Source: Giesbergeria sp.
Lineage (GTDB): Bacteria > Pseudomonadota > Gammaproteobacteria > Burkholderiales > Burkholderiaceae_C
Direction: 5' to 3'
NCBI GenBank assembly: GCA_030690515.1
Contig: JAUYGP010000224.1
Location: 1 to 5,066, forward strand
Length of the DNA: 5,066 bases
Shown piece after piece: positions 1 through 5,066 of this stretch. Each line of letters starts with the position of its first letter. Positions within the stretch are counted from its first letter, which is position 1. Position numbers and translations under genes: made by a program. The notes under the pieces were generated by a model. The model saw only the letters and a list, made by a program, of their open reading frames with translations, did not search any database and was not told where the DNA came from.

Positions 1-417
1 CTCGACGGTGTGGTCGTTGATCTTGCGCACTTCCTTGAAGTCATTGGTGTAGCTCTTCATGTCAGAGCCGTCCACCTGCGTACGTGCAAAGCTGAACAGC
101 ACATCATCGGCGGTGAACGGCGTGCCGTCGTGGAATTGCACGCCCTTGCGCAGCTCAAAGCGCCACACCGTGGGCGAGGTCTGCTTCCAGGCCGTGGCCA
201 GGGCGGGCGCCAGACTCAGGTCTTTGTTGCGGCCGACCAGCGGCTCGTAAACGTTGCTGGTGGTGCTCAGCTGCAAGGATTCATTGAGCGAATGGGGATC
301 CATGGAGAGGGCGTCGCCCTGGTTGGCAATCCGGATGGTTTGCGCATGCCCCACCAAGGCAGCCGCGGACAGGGCCGTGAAAAGGGCAGTGGCAACCAGT
401 TGTCTCGTCTTTTTCAT
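1..417 (-). CDS. Second ABC-transporter family-5 solute-binding protein, N-terminal part (runs off the left edge)
   Basis: Only the first 139 residues are present; the frame is still open at base 1. The start MKKTRQLVAT is followed by a hydrophobic stretch (about residues 7-22) and a Gly-His-Ala site, giving predicted signal-peptidase I cleavage after A25. There is no lipobox cysteine, so a free periplasmic protein is expected. Residues 55-105 carry family-5 (DppA/OppA-type) landmarks: NVYEPLV, LATAWK, FELRKGVQFHDG and FTADDV. About half of the positions in residues 39-112 match the complete binding protein at 2775-4355, so the two are paralogues. A good Shine-Dalgarno (AGGAGA) sits just upstream, 35 bases after the M20 hydrolase stop, with no terminator between, so it should be co-transcribed. 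It probably binds a peptide-like or N-acyl amino-acid ligand, but the ligand cannot be read from this fragment. The class is near certain; the exact substrate is unknown. Confidence 0.93.
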   Translation of the reverse strand, partial: MKKTRQLVATALFTALSAAALVGHAQTIRIANQGDALSMDPHSLNESLQLSTTSNVYEPLVGRNKDLSLAPALATAWKQTSPTVWRFELRKGVQFHDGTPFTADDVLFSFARTQVDGSDMKSYTNDFKEVRKINDHTVE

Positions 418-421
418 GTCG

Positions 422-428
422 TTCTCCT
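422..428 (-). promoter_or_regulatory. Ribosome binding site of the second solute-binding protein
   Basis: On the minus strand AGGAGAA lies four bases before the ATG at 417. It is the best Shine-Dalgarno among the transport-operon genes here and fixes the start of this protein. A strong site on an internal binding-protein gene fits the need for binding protein in excess over membrane subunits. Confidence 0.75.
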
Positions 429-452
429 GGGTAAAAAAAGGGATAGTCACCG

Positions 453-1673
453 TCATGCGGCCGCAGGCAGGGGCATGGCGCGCTCGATCAGGCTGGCGTG
501 CAGGGCAGCACCCAGCGACAGAATATCGTCATTGAAGTCATAGCGGTTGTTGTGCAATACGGCACCACTGGCGCCCATACCTTGGCCAATGCGCAAGTAG
601 GCACCGGGCTTGGTTTGCAGCATGAAGGAAAAGTCTTCGGCGCCCATGCTGGGTTCCAGGTCCCGCACTACGTTCTCGGCCCCCAGCAGGGCTTCGGCCA
701 CGTCACCGGCAAACCGCGCCTCGGTTTCGGTATTGATGGTGGCGGGGTAGATGCGCTGGAAATCCAGCGCCACCGTGGCGCCAAAGGCCATGCCCACCGC
801 GCTGCACAGTTCATGCAGGCGGCGCTCGACCAGGGCCTGCACCTCATGGTCGAAAGTGCGCACGGTACCCACCAGCGTGGCCGATCCCGGCGCCACACTG
901 AAGGCCCCCAGATCGCCGGCCTGCACTGCACACAGACTGATGACCGCACTGTCGATGGCGCGTACGTTGCGCGACACAACGCTCTGCACCGCGGTGATCA
1001 GGTGCGCCGCCACCAGCACCACATCCACCGTCTGGTAGGGGTGCGCGCCATGGCCGCCCCGCCCCGAAATCTGGATAGTGATGCGGTCGGCCGCCGCCAT
1101 CATGGCGCCGTCGTTCAGGCCCACGGTGCCCGGCTTCATGGCGGGCCAGTTGTGCATGGCGTAAATAGACTGCACGGGAAAGCGGTCGAACAGGCCGTCC
1201 TCCATCATCACGCGCGCACCGGCCATGCCTTCTTCACCCGGCTGGAACACCAGCACGGCCGTGCCATCGAAGTCGCGGGTGGCAGCCAGGTAGCGCGCAG
1301 CGCCCACCAGCATGGCGGTATGGCCATCATGGCCACAGCCGTGCATCAGCCCCTGTTTGCACGACTTCCAGGAAAAATCGTTGTGCTCGGCCATGGGCAG
1401 CGCGTCCATGTCGGCGCGCAGGCCCACCATGGCGCCACTGGCGGTACTGCGCCCGCGCACCACGGCGACGATGCCGGTGCGGCCAATGCCATCGTGGATT
1501 TCATCCACGCCGCAGACCTTGAGCGCTTCCTTCACGCGCGAACCGGTGTACACCTCCTCAAACCCCAGCTCAGGGTGGGCGTGCAAGTCGCGGCGCAGGG
1601 CCGTCAGTTCGGGGTGGTATTGGGCGATGTGGGCAAAGGCACGCCCACCGGCCTTCAGACGCGGACCGTGCAT
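453..1673 (-). CDS. M20-family metallo-amidohydrolase (hippurate hydrolase / N-acyl-amino-acid deacylase type)
   Basis: Complete, 406 residues, the usual length for the M20D amidohydrolases (HipO, IAA-amino-acid hydrolase, AbgB-like). No signal peptide is seen, so it should act in the cytosol. Conserved blocks in order: LRRDLHAHPELGFEE (26-40), GLRADMDALP (84-93), HGCGHDGH (111-118), FQPGEEG (143-149), MHNWP (173-177), the lid/dimerisation segment GRGGHGAHPYQTVD (204-217), SMGAEDF (342-348) and the C-terminal LHNNRYDFND (373-382). By comparison with the family, metal ligands would be C113, H115, E148, H174 and H374, with E147 as general base; all are present, so it should be active. It would cleave an amide to release an amino acid and an acyl or aryl acid. 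Its ATG lies one base after the permease stop, implying translational coupling, and its job is probably to hydrolyse what the transporter imports. The exact substrate (N-acyl amino acid, hippurate-like conjugate, dipeptide) is not resolved. The short N-terminal extension before the first conserved block (about 20 residues) is ordinary. Confidence 0.95.
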   Translation of the reverse strand: MHGPRLKAGGRAFAHIAQYHPELTALRRDLHAHPELGFEEVYTGSRVKEALKVCGVDEIHDGIGRTGIVAVVRGRSTASGAMVGLRADMDALPMAEHNDFSWKSCKQGLMHGCGHDGHTAMLVGAARYLAATRDFDGTAVLVFQPGEEGMAGARVMMEDGLFDRFPVQSIYAMHNWPAMKPGTVGLNDGAMMAAADRITIQISGRGGHGAHPYQTVDVVLVAAHLITAVQSVVSRNVRAIDSAVISLCAVQAGDLGAFSVAPGSATLVGTVRTFDHEVQALVERRLHELCSAVGMAFGATVALDFQRIYPATINTETEARFAGDVAEALLGAENVVRDLEPSMGAEDFSFMLQTKPGAYLRIGQGMGASGAVLHNNRYDFNDDILSLGAALHASLIERAMPLPAAA

Positions 1674-1674
1674 G

Positions 1675-2655
1675 TCAGTGCCCCCCCGCCTTGCCCACGC
1701 GCAGGCGCGGATCCACAGCGAAGTACAAAAGATCGACCACGAGGTTAATGACCACGAAGATCAGTGCGATCAGGCACAGATAGGCGGCCATCACAGGAAT
1801 ATCGGCAAAGGTGACCGCCTGAATAAACAACAGCCCCATGCCCGGCCACTGAAAAACGGTCTCGGTAATGATGGCAAAGGCAATCAGCCCGCCCAGTTGC
1901 AGTCCGGTGATGGTCATCACGGGCACCAGGGTGTTCTTGAGTGCATGACCGAAGTGGATAGTGCGGTCTGACAGGCCGCGCGCCCGCGCAAACTTGATGT
2001 AGTCAGTACGCAGCACTTCCAGCATTTCGGCGCGCACCAGCCGCATGATGAGGGTGAGCTGAAAAATCGCCAGTGTGATGGCCGGGAGCGTGATGTGGTG
2101 CCAGCCCTTGGCGGTCAGCAGACCCGAACTCCACCACCCCATCTGCACAACTTCTCCACGGCCAAAACTGGGAAACCAGCCCAACGTGACGGAAAACACC
2201 AGGATCAGCAGGATACCGATCACGAACGTGGGCAGCGAGACGCCCAGCAGCGACAAGGTCATCAAAGCCTGGCTGGTAAAACTGCCGCGTTTGAGGGCAG
2301 CGTACACCCCCATGGGCACCCCCATAGCCAGCGCCAGGAAAGCTGCGACCAAAGACAATTCCAGCGTCGCCGGAAAGCGCTCGGCGATCAGCCGCGACAC
2401 CTTGGCGCCCTGGCGCAGGCTCAGGCCAAACTCCCCCTGGGCTGCATTGACCAGGAAGTGTCCGAACTGCACAAAAAACGGTTTATCCAGTCCCAATCCT
2501 GCGCGTAGTTCCCGTATCTGTTCGGGCGTCGCATCCTGGCCCAGCAGGAACACAACAGGGTCACCCACATACTGAAAAAGCATGAAGGAAATGAATGCCA
2601 CGGTGACCATGACGATCACGGCCTGGATCAGGCGGCGCAGTATGAAGGCGAGCAT
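1675..2655 (-). CDS. Peptide-type ABC transporter inner-membrane permease (DppB/OppB/GsiC class)
   Basis: Complete, 326 residues, typical of DppB-class subunits. The N-terminus MLAFILRRLIQAV is the standard start of this class, with a first membrane helix at about 8-30. A periplasmic segment follows with the class motifs GLDKPFFVQFGHFL (55-68) and GEFGLSL (74-80). Further helices lie at about 97-121, 133-157, 186-206, 243-265 and 285-312. The cytoplasmic EAA loop that docks on the ATPase is at about 219-245 (YIKFARARGLSDRTI, ending NTLVP), and the C-terminal signature VDLLYFAVDPRLRV is present. It would form half of the membrane channel with a DppC-type partner. That partner and the ATPases are not in this window. 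No convincing Shine-Dalgarno precedes the ATG (upstream bases GATCTCTACAG), so initiation is probably weak or depends on upstream RNA structure; the start is chosen because it matches family N-termini. The upstream binding protein ends 119 bases away. Confidence 0.96.
   Translation of the reverse strand: MLAFILRRLIQAVIVMVTVAFISFMLFQYVGDPVVFLLGQDATPEQIRELRAGLGLDKPFFVQFGHFLVNAAQGEFGLSLRQGAKVSRLIAERFPATLELSLVAAFLALAMGVPMGVYAALKRGSFTSQALMTLSLLGVSLPTFVIGILLILVFSVTLGWFPSFGRGEVVQMGWWSSGLLTAKGWHHITLPAITLAIFQLTLIMRLVRAEMLEVLRTDYIKFARARGLSDRTIHFGHALKNTLVPVMTITGLQLGGLIAFAIITETVFQWPGMGLLFIQAVTFADIPVMAAYLCLIALIFVVINLVVDLLYFAVDPRLRVGKAGGH
1681..1687 (-). promoter_or_regulatory. G7 tract at the permease/hydrolase junction, possible ribosome binding site
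   Basis: Seven consecutive G on the minus strand encode the last Ala-Gly-Gly of the permease and end seven bases before the hydrolase ATG. No AGGAGG-type sequence is present, so this G-rich stretch is the only candidate Shine-Dalgarno for the hydrolase. The permease stop TGA and the ATG are separated by a single base, so re-initiation by terminating ribosomes is the likelier main route. The role is inferred; the tract itself is directly visible. Confidence 0.4.
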
Positions 2656-2683
2656 CTGTAGAGATCGAGTGTGTGTTCGACAG

Positions 2684-2716
2684 CGTAAGCAGACCGCTTG
2701 TGGCAGCCCGCTTACG
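2684..2716. repeat. 7-bp inverted repeat in the spacer upstream of the permease
   Basis: CGTAAGC (2684-2690) and GCTTACG (2710-2716) are perfect reverse complements separated by 19 bases. Smaller alternative pairings overlap it: AAGC (2687-2690) with GCTT (2696-2699), and CCCG (2707-2710) with CGGG (2715-2718). It sits between the strong stem-loop at 2739-2768 and the permease start at 2655, so the spacer transcript may be largely folded. It could be chance in GC-rich DNA or a regulator site; nothing here decides. Confidence 0.35.
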
Positions 2717-2738
2717 GGAGGTGGAAATCATCATGCCA

Positions 2739-2768
2739 CACGGTATGCGCAAATCTACGCATACCGTG
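2739..2768 (-). promoter_or_regulatory. Intercistronic stem-loop between binding protein and permease genes
   Basis: CACGGTATGCG (2739-2749) and CGCATACCGTG (2758-2768) are perfect 11-bp reverse complements around an 8-base loop. In transcript direction the hairpin begins six bases after the binding-protein TGA. No run of T follows, so it is not a canonical Rho-independent terminator. Stem-loops at this place in binding-protein operons are known to protect the upstream message from 3' exonucleases or to cause partial termination, giving far more binding protein than permease. That role is inferred here from position and structure. Confidence 0.65.
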
Positions 2769-2774
2769 CAAGCA

Positions 2775-4355
2775 TCAGTTCACCTTGACGAGCCGCATGT
2801 CGACGCGGTTATCGGCACGGTGCACAAGCTCCACGTTTTTCTTCATGGCCCAGGGAATCACCTGATCGTGCAATGGAATGTGCGACACCGTGTCGTTCGA
2901 GAGTTGCAGTGCCTCGGTCAGCATGCGGGCACGCACTGGCGCATCGGTTTCCGCCTTGATGCGGTCCACCAGATAGTCCATGCGCTGGTTGCTATAACGG
3001 CCCACGTTGTAGTTGCCGTCGCCACCCTGCCCCACGCTGCGCACCAGCGACTGCAAGCTGTACAACGAGTCGAAAGTAGGCACGCCCCAGCCCAGCATGT
3101 AAATGCTGGCTTCGTAGCGCTGGATCATCGGGAAGTAATTTACCAGGGGCATGGTGCGCAGCTTGGCCTTCACGCCAATGCGCGCCCACATCGCAGTCAC
3201 CGCCTGGCAAATGGCTTCGTCGTTGATGTAGCGGTTATTCGGGCAGGCAAAGTCCACCTCGAAGCCATCGGCGTAACCAGCGTCGGCCAGCAGTTTTTTG
3301 GAAGCTTCTACGTCATACGGGAAGCGTTTGGCCACGACTTCAGTCCAACCCGCCACCTGGGGCGCCACCAACGTCCCCGTGGGCTTGCCCAGGCCGCGCA
3401 TGATGTTGCGCGAAATGGTGTTGGCGTCGATGGCCTGGTACAAGGCCTTGCGCACCCGTAAATCTTTCAACGGATTCTTGCCCTTGATGTTCGATCCCGG
3501 TAGTTCATCACGAAACTGATCCATCCCCAGGAAGATAGTGCGGTTCTCCACGCCATCGACCACCTTCAGGTCCGGGCTAGCGCGCAGGCGACCCAAGTCC
3601 TGGGGCGTAGGATCGAGCACCATGTCCACCTCACCCGACAGCAGGGCGGCGATACGCGTAGCAGCCGACTTGATGGGGGTGTAAACGATCTCCGTCACAT
3701 TGCCGTCCATCTTGCCCCACCAGTGAGGGTTTCGTTTGAACACCATGCGCTGGTCTGGCTGCCAGGATTCCAGCGTGTAAGGGCCGGTTCCCATGGCATT
3801 GCGGTGGGCAAAATTCTCGTCGGCGGCCTTCATGTCCTTGGGGTCCACCGACTTGTTCTTCTCGGCCCAGGCTTTGCTCATCATGCGCAATTCGGTCATC
3901 TGGCGCAGCAGCACGGGGTTGGGTGCCTTGAGCAGCACGTCTATGGTCTGCGCATCAACCTTGAGCACCTTGTCGATGCCTTGCACGTAGGGTGAAAAAT
4001 TGGACGTTTTGGCCATCGCGCGCTGGATCGAGTACACAGCGTCATCGGCCGTAAAGGCCGACCCATCCTGGAACTTCACACCTTGGCGCAGGGTAAAACG
4101 GATTTGCGTAGGGCTGATCTCTTTCCAGGCAGTCGCCAGCACGGGCTCGACATCGAAAGTCTTGCTGTTGTAGTACACCAGGCTTTCATACACATTGGCA
4201 TGCAGCCCGTTTTGCAGGGCATTGTTCTGCGAGTGGATGTCCCAGGTAGAAATTTCTCCCTGGCTGGCCCATTTGAATGGCTTCGCTTGCACGGCTGGCG
4301 CTGCCACGAAAACAGCCACAGCAGCCAACGACAACAGATTGAATTTGAGCTTCAT
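2775..4355 (-). CDS. Family-5 periplasmic solute-binding protein of a dipeptide/oligopeptide-type ABC transporter
   Basis: Complete, 526 residues, normal for DppA/OppA-like proteins. The start MKLKFNLLSL leads a signal peptide with Ala-Val-Gln-Ala, predicted cleavage after A24; there is no lipobox, so it should be soluble in the periplasm. Family landmarks: NVYESLV (54-60), LATAWKEISP (73-82), LRQGVKFQDG (89-98), FTADDAVYSI (101-110), GTGPYTLESW (189-198), the RNPHWWG block (208-214), LRVRKALYQAID (299-310), LLADAGYADGFEVDF (355-369) and GRYSNQRMDYLVD (452-464). Cysteines 371 and 383 could form a disulfide. The frame stays open 51 codons further upstream (to 4508), but that part has no signal-peptide or family character; the ATG at 4355 has GAGGG four bases before it and directly begins the signal peptide. 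It would capture a peptide-like or N-acylated amino-acid ligand for the downstream permease. It is the first gene of the apparent operon and has a paralogue at 1-417. Substrate not determinable. Confidence 0.96.
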   Translation of the reverse strand: MKLKFNLLSLAAVAVFVAAPAVQAKPFKWASQGEISTWDIHSQNNALQNGLHANVYESLVYYNSKTFDVEPVLATAWKEISPTQIRFTLRQGVKFQDGSAFTADDAVYSIQRAMAKTSNFSPYVQGIDKVLKVDAQTIDVLLKAPNPVLLRQMTELRMMSKAWAEKNKSVDPKDMKAADENFAHRNAMGTGPYTLESWQPDQRMVFKRNPHWWGKMDGNVTEIVYTPIKSAATRIAALLSGEVDMVLDPTPQDLGRLRASPDLKVVDGVENRTIFLGMDQFRDELPGSNIKGKNPLKDLRVRKALYQAIDANTISRNIMRGLGKPTGTLVAPQVAGWTEVVAKRFPYDVEASKKLLADAGYADGFEVDFACPNNRYINDEAICQAVTAMWARIGVKAKLRTMPLVNYFPMIQRYEASIYMLGWGVPTFDSLYSLQSLVRSVGQGGDGNYNVGRYSNQRMDYLVDRIKAETDAPVRARMLTEALQLSNDTVSHIPLHDQVIPWAMKKNVELVHRADNRVDMRLVKVN

Positions 4356-4359
4356 GCAA

Positions 4360-4380
4360 CCCTCATGGTCAAAAGGAGGG
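4360..4380 (-). promoter_or_regulatory. Ribosome binding site of the first binding protein, within a small hairpin
   Basis: On the minus strand GAGGG (4360-4364) is the Shine-Dalgarno for the ATG at 4355 and decides that start. The upstream CCCTC (4376-4380) is its exact reverse complement across an 11-base loop, so the two could pair and partly mask the site. The stem has only five base pairs, so any regulatory effect would be modest. The binding site itself is well supported; the masking is inference. Confidence 0.5.
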
Positions 4381-4526
4381 ACTATGCAGGAAGGCGCGCT
4401 CGGCGGACCATGGGTTATCCCTGAATTCCTGGGGGTGTGCCGGGTTTTGACAAGGCAGGCCGACAACCTCTTCCGTTTTCTGATGGCGTTCCTTGCGCGA
4501 GTACCCAAAGCCGGAATATCGCGCGC

Positions 4527-4540
4527 ATGTCACGCGACAT
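4527..4540. promoter_or_regulatory. Operator-like dyad upstream of the transport operon
   Basis: ATGTCACGCGACAT consists of perfect 5-bp arms (ATGTC/GACAT) around ACGC, with 12 of 14 positions symmetric. It lies about 170 bases upstream of the first binding-protein ATG and downstream of the porin terminator, in the only long non-coding stretch of the window, where the operon promoter is expected. I could not find a convincing -35/-10 pair near it. It may be a regulator site, but a dyad of this size can occur by chance. Confidence 0.3.
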
Positions 4541-4591
4541 TCAGACAACACCGTGCCTATGGCTTGATTGGATTGCGCAACGGCAGAAGCG

Positions 4592-4624
4592 AAAAAAAAC
4601 CGCCAATCCGAAGATTGGCGGTTT
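4592..4624 (-). terminator. Rho-independent terminator of the porin gene
   Basis: Read on the minus strand, a perfect 12-bp stem (AAACCGCCAATC with GATTGGCGGTTT) closes a TTCG loop flanked by C and G, the exceptionally stable C(UUCG)G tetraloop. Eight consecutive T (4599-4592) begin in the 3' arm and continue past it. It begins 38 bases after the porin stop. The 5' arm starts with three A facing the T run, so the structure is slightly bidirectional, but the other strand has only a short T stretch. It insulates the transport operon from the porin transcript. Confidence 0.95.
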
Positions 4625-4661
4625 GATCGACCGATGCAAGCTGGCTCACGCCAGCGTGTCA

Positions 4662-5066
4662 TCAGAAGTTGTGGCGAACGCCCAGACCCAGGTGGTTCTT
4701 GGCGCCGGTCTTGTATACGCCGCCAGCAGCTTCGCCGTCCTTGTAATAGGCAGCGTAGGCGAAGGTGCGCTTCGACAGAGCGTACTTGGCTTCCACCAAG
4801 AAGTCGGTGTTCTTCATGCCATCGCCGTTTTCACGAGCGATGTCCAGCGTCAGAGCAAATGCGCCGACTGGAACAGTTGCGCCGATGGTGAAGCCCTTGG
4901 AAGGACCACCGTTGTTCTGGATCGAACCAGCAACCTTGGCCATGCCGAAGTCATACGAAGCACCCAGAGCCATGTTGCCCTTCATGGTGTTGGTCTTGTT
5001 GTACGACAGAGCAGCAGCCAGAGGGCCGTTTGCGTAGATCACGTTCAGGTCGTACTTAGCATTGCC
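4662..5066 (-). CDS. Gram-negative outer-membrane porin, C-terminal part (starts beyond the right edge)
   Basis: The last 134 residues of a longer protein; the frame is open through base 5066 (first visible residues GNAKYDLNVIYANG), so the true start is outside the window. The sequence alternates short amphipathic beta strands (YDLNVIYA, LAAALSYNK, MALGASYDF, KVAGSIQ, FTIGATVPV, FALTLDIARE, FLVEAKYAL, TFAYAAYYK, HLGLGVRHNF) with Gly/Asn/Asp-rich loops, as in trimeric general porins. It ends in Phe, the beta-barrel assembly signal, and the VRHNF ending is typical of betaproteobacterial Omp32/OmpC-like porins. It would form a diffusion channel for small solutes. It ends in a strong terminator, so it is a separate transcription unit from the transporter genes. 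Which porin subtype and its pore selectivity cannot be told from the C-terminus. Confidence 0.95.
   Translation of the reverse strand, partial: GNAKYDLNVIYANGPLAAALSYNKTNTMKGNMALGASYDFGMAKVAGSIQNNGGPSKGFTIGATVPVGAFALTLDIARENGDGMKNTDFLVEAKYALSKRTFAYAAYYKDGEAAGGVYKTGAKNHLGLGVRHNF

Larger units (their letters stand above)
4356..4661. other. 306-base intergenic region between porin and transport operon
   Basis: This stretch holds the porin terminator (4592-4624), the dyad at 4527-4540 and the leader and ribosome binding site of the first binding protein. The operon promoter must be here if the operon starts at 4355, because the porin transcript is terminated upstream, but no strong sigma-70 hexamer pair is visible on the minus strand. 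Open frames exist on both strands, including a plus-strand one at 4384-4626 with a good Shine-Dalgarno; none resembles a known protein, and the plus-strand one and the minus-strand one at 4662-4369 run through the terminator hairpin. Confidence 0.6.

Noticed and set aside
498..1748. Long plus-strand open frame (416 codons) opposite the M20 hydrolase
   Set aside because: It is antisense to a gene with every family motif intact; its product is His/Ala/Gly/Arg-rich with no domain, as expected for a shadow frame in GC-rich DNA.
2673..3461. Plus-strand open frame of 262 codons opposite the binding protein
   Set aside because: Antisense to a well-supported coding sequence, His/Val-rich composition without recognisable domains, and it runs through the intercistronic hairpin.
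4447..4452. Plus-strand TTGACA, a perfect -35 hexamer
   Set aside because: There is no acceptable -10 hexamer about 17 bases further on and no supported plus-strand gene to drive.
4356..4508. 51-codon upstream extension of the first binding protein
   Set aside because: The extension would bury the signal peptide inside the protein and has no family character; the ATG at 4355 has a Shine-Dalgarno and starts the signal peptide directly.
4545..4560. Sigma-54-like box on the minus strand (AGGCACG followed by TTGT)
   Set aside because: The spacing from GG to the downstream G is one base short of the -24/-12 rule and the final GC is absent.
4369..4662. Minus-strand 97-codon frame whose ATG overlaps the porin stop
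   Set aside because: It reads straight through the strong terminator, has no ribosome site suited to it and no recognisable protein character.

Overview
The window looks like part of a chromosome of a Gram-negative, high-GC betaproteobacterium. The best guess is a Comamonadaceae member (Acidovorax/Comamonas/Delftia type). The reasons are a porin of the Omp32/OmpC-like kind ending in Arg-His-Asn-Phe, the style of the periplasmic solute-binding proteins, and the strong GC bias that opens long shadow frames opposite real genes. This placement is inference from protein style, not from a search. Every gene I can support lies on the minus strand, so the biological reading order runs from the right edge to the left edge.

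Layout in reading order: (1) 5066-4662, the last 134 residues of an outer-membrane porin, closed by a textbook Rho-independent terminator (4592-4624) with a C(UUCG)G loop. (2) 4356-4661, a 306-base gap holding that terminator, an operator-like dyad and the leader of the next gene. (3) 4355-2775, a complete family-5 periplasmic solute-binding protein (dipeptide/oligopeptide class). (4) 2774-2656, a 119-base spacer with a perfect 11-bp stem-loop just after the stop codon. (5) 2655-1675, a DppB/OppB-class inner-membrane permease. (6) 1673-453, an M20-family amidohydrolase (hippurate hydrolase/N-acyl-amino-acid deacylase type), one base after the permease stop. (7) 417-1, the first 139 residues of a second family-5 solute-binding protein with its own signal peptide, cut by the window edge.

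Items 3 to 7 look like one operon for uptake and hydrolysis of a peptide-like or N-acylated amino-acid compound. The periplasmic proteins would capture it, the permease (with a partner permease and ATPases not seen here) would import it, and the cytosolic metallo-amidohydrolase would cleave the amide bond. The order is unusual: the DppC-type permease and the two ATPase genes do not follow DppB, and the hydrolase and a second binding protein come next. They may lie beyond the left edge. I see no RNA gene, CRISPR array, insertion sequence or phage gene, and nothing that clearly amounts to a new biological system. The points most worth a second look are the spacer stem-loop, the G7 tract at the permease/hydrolase junction, the dyad upstream of the operon and the dual-binding-protein architecture.
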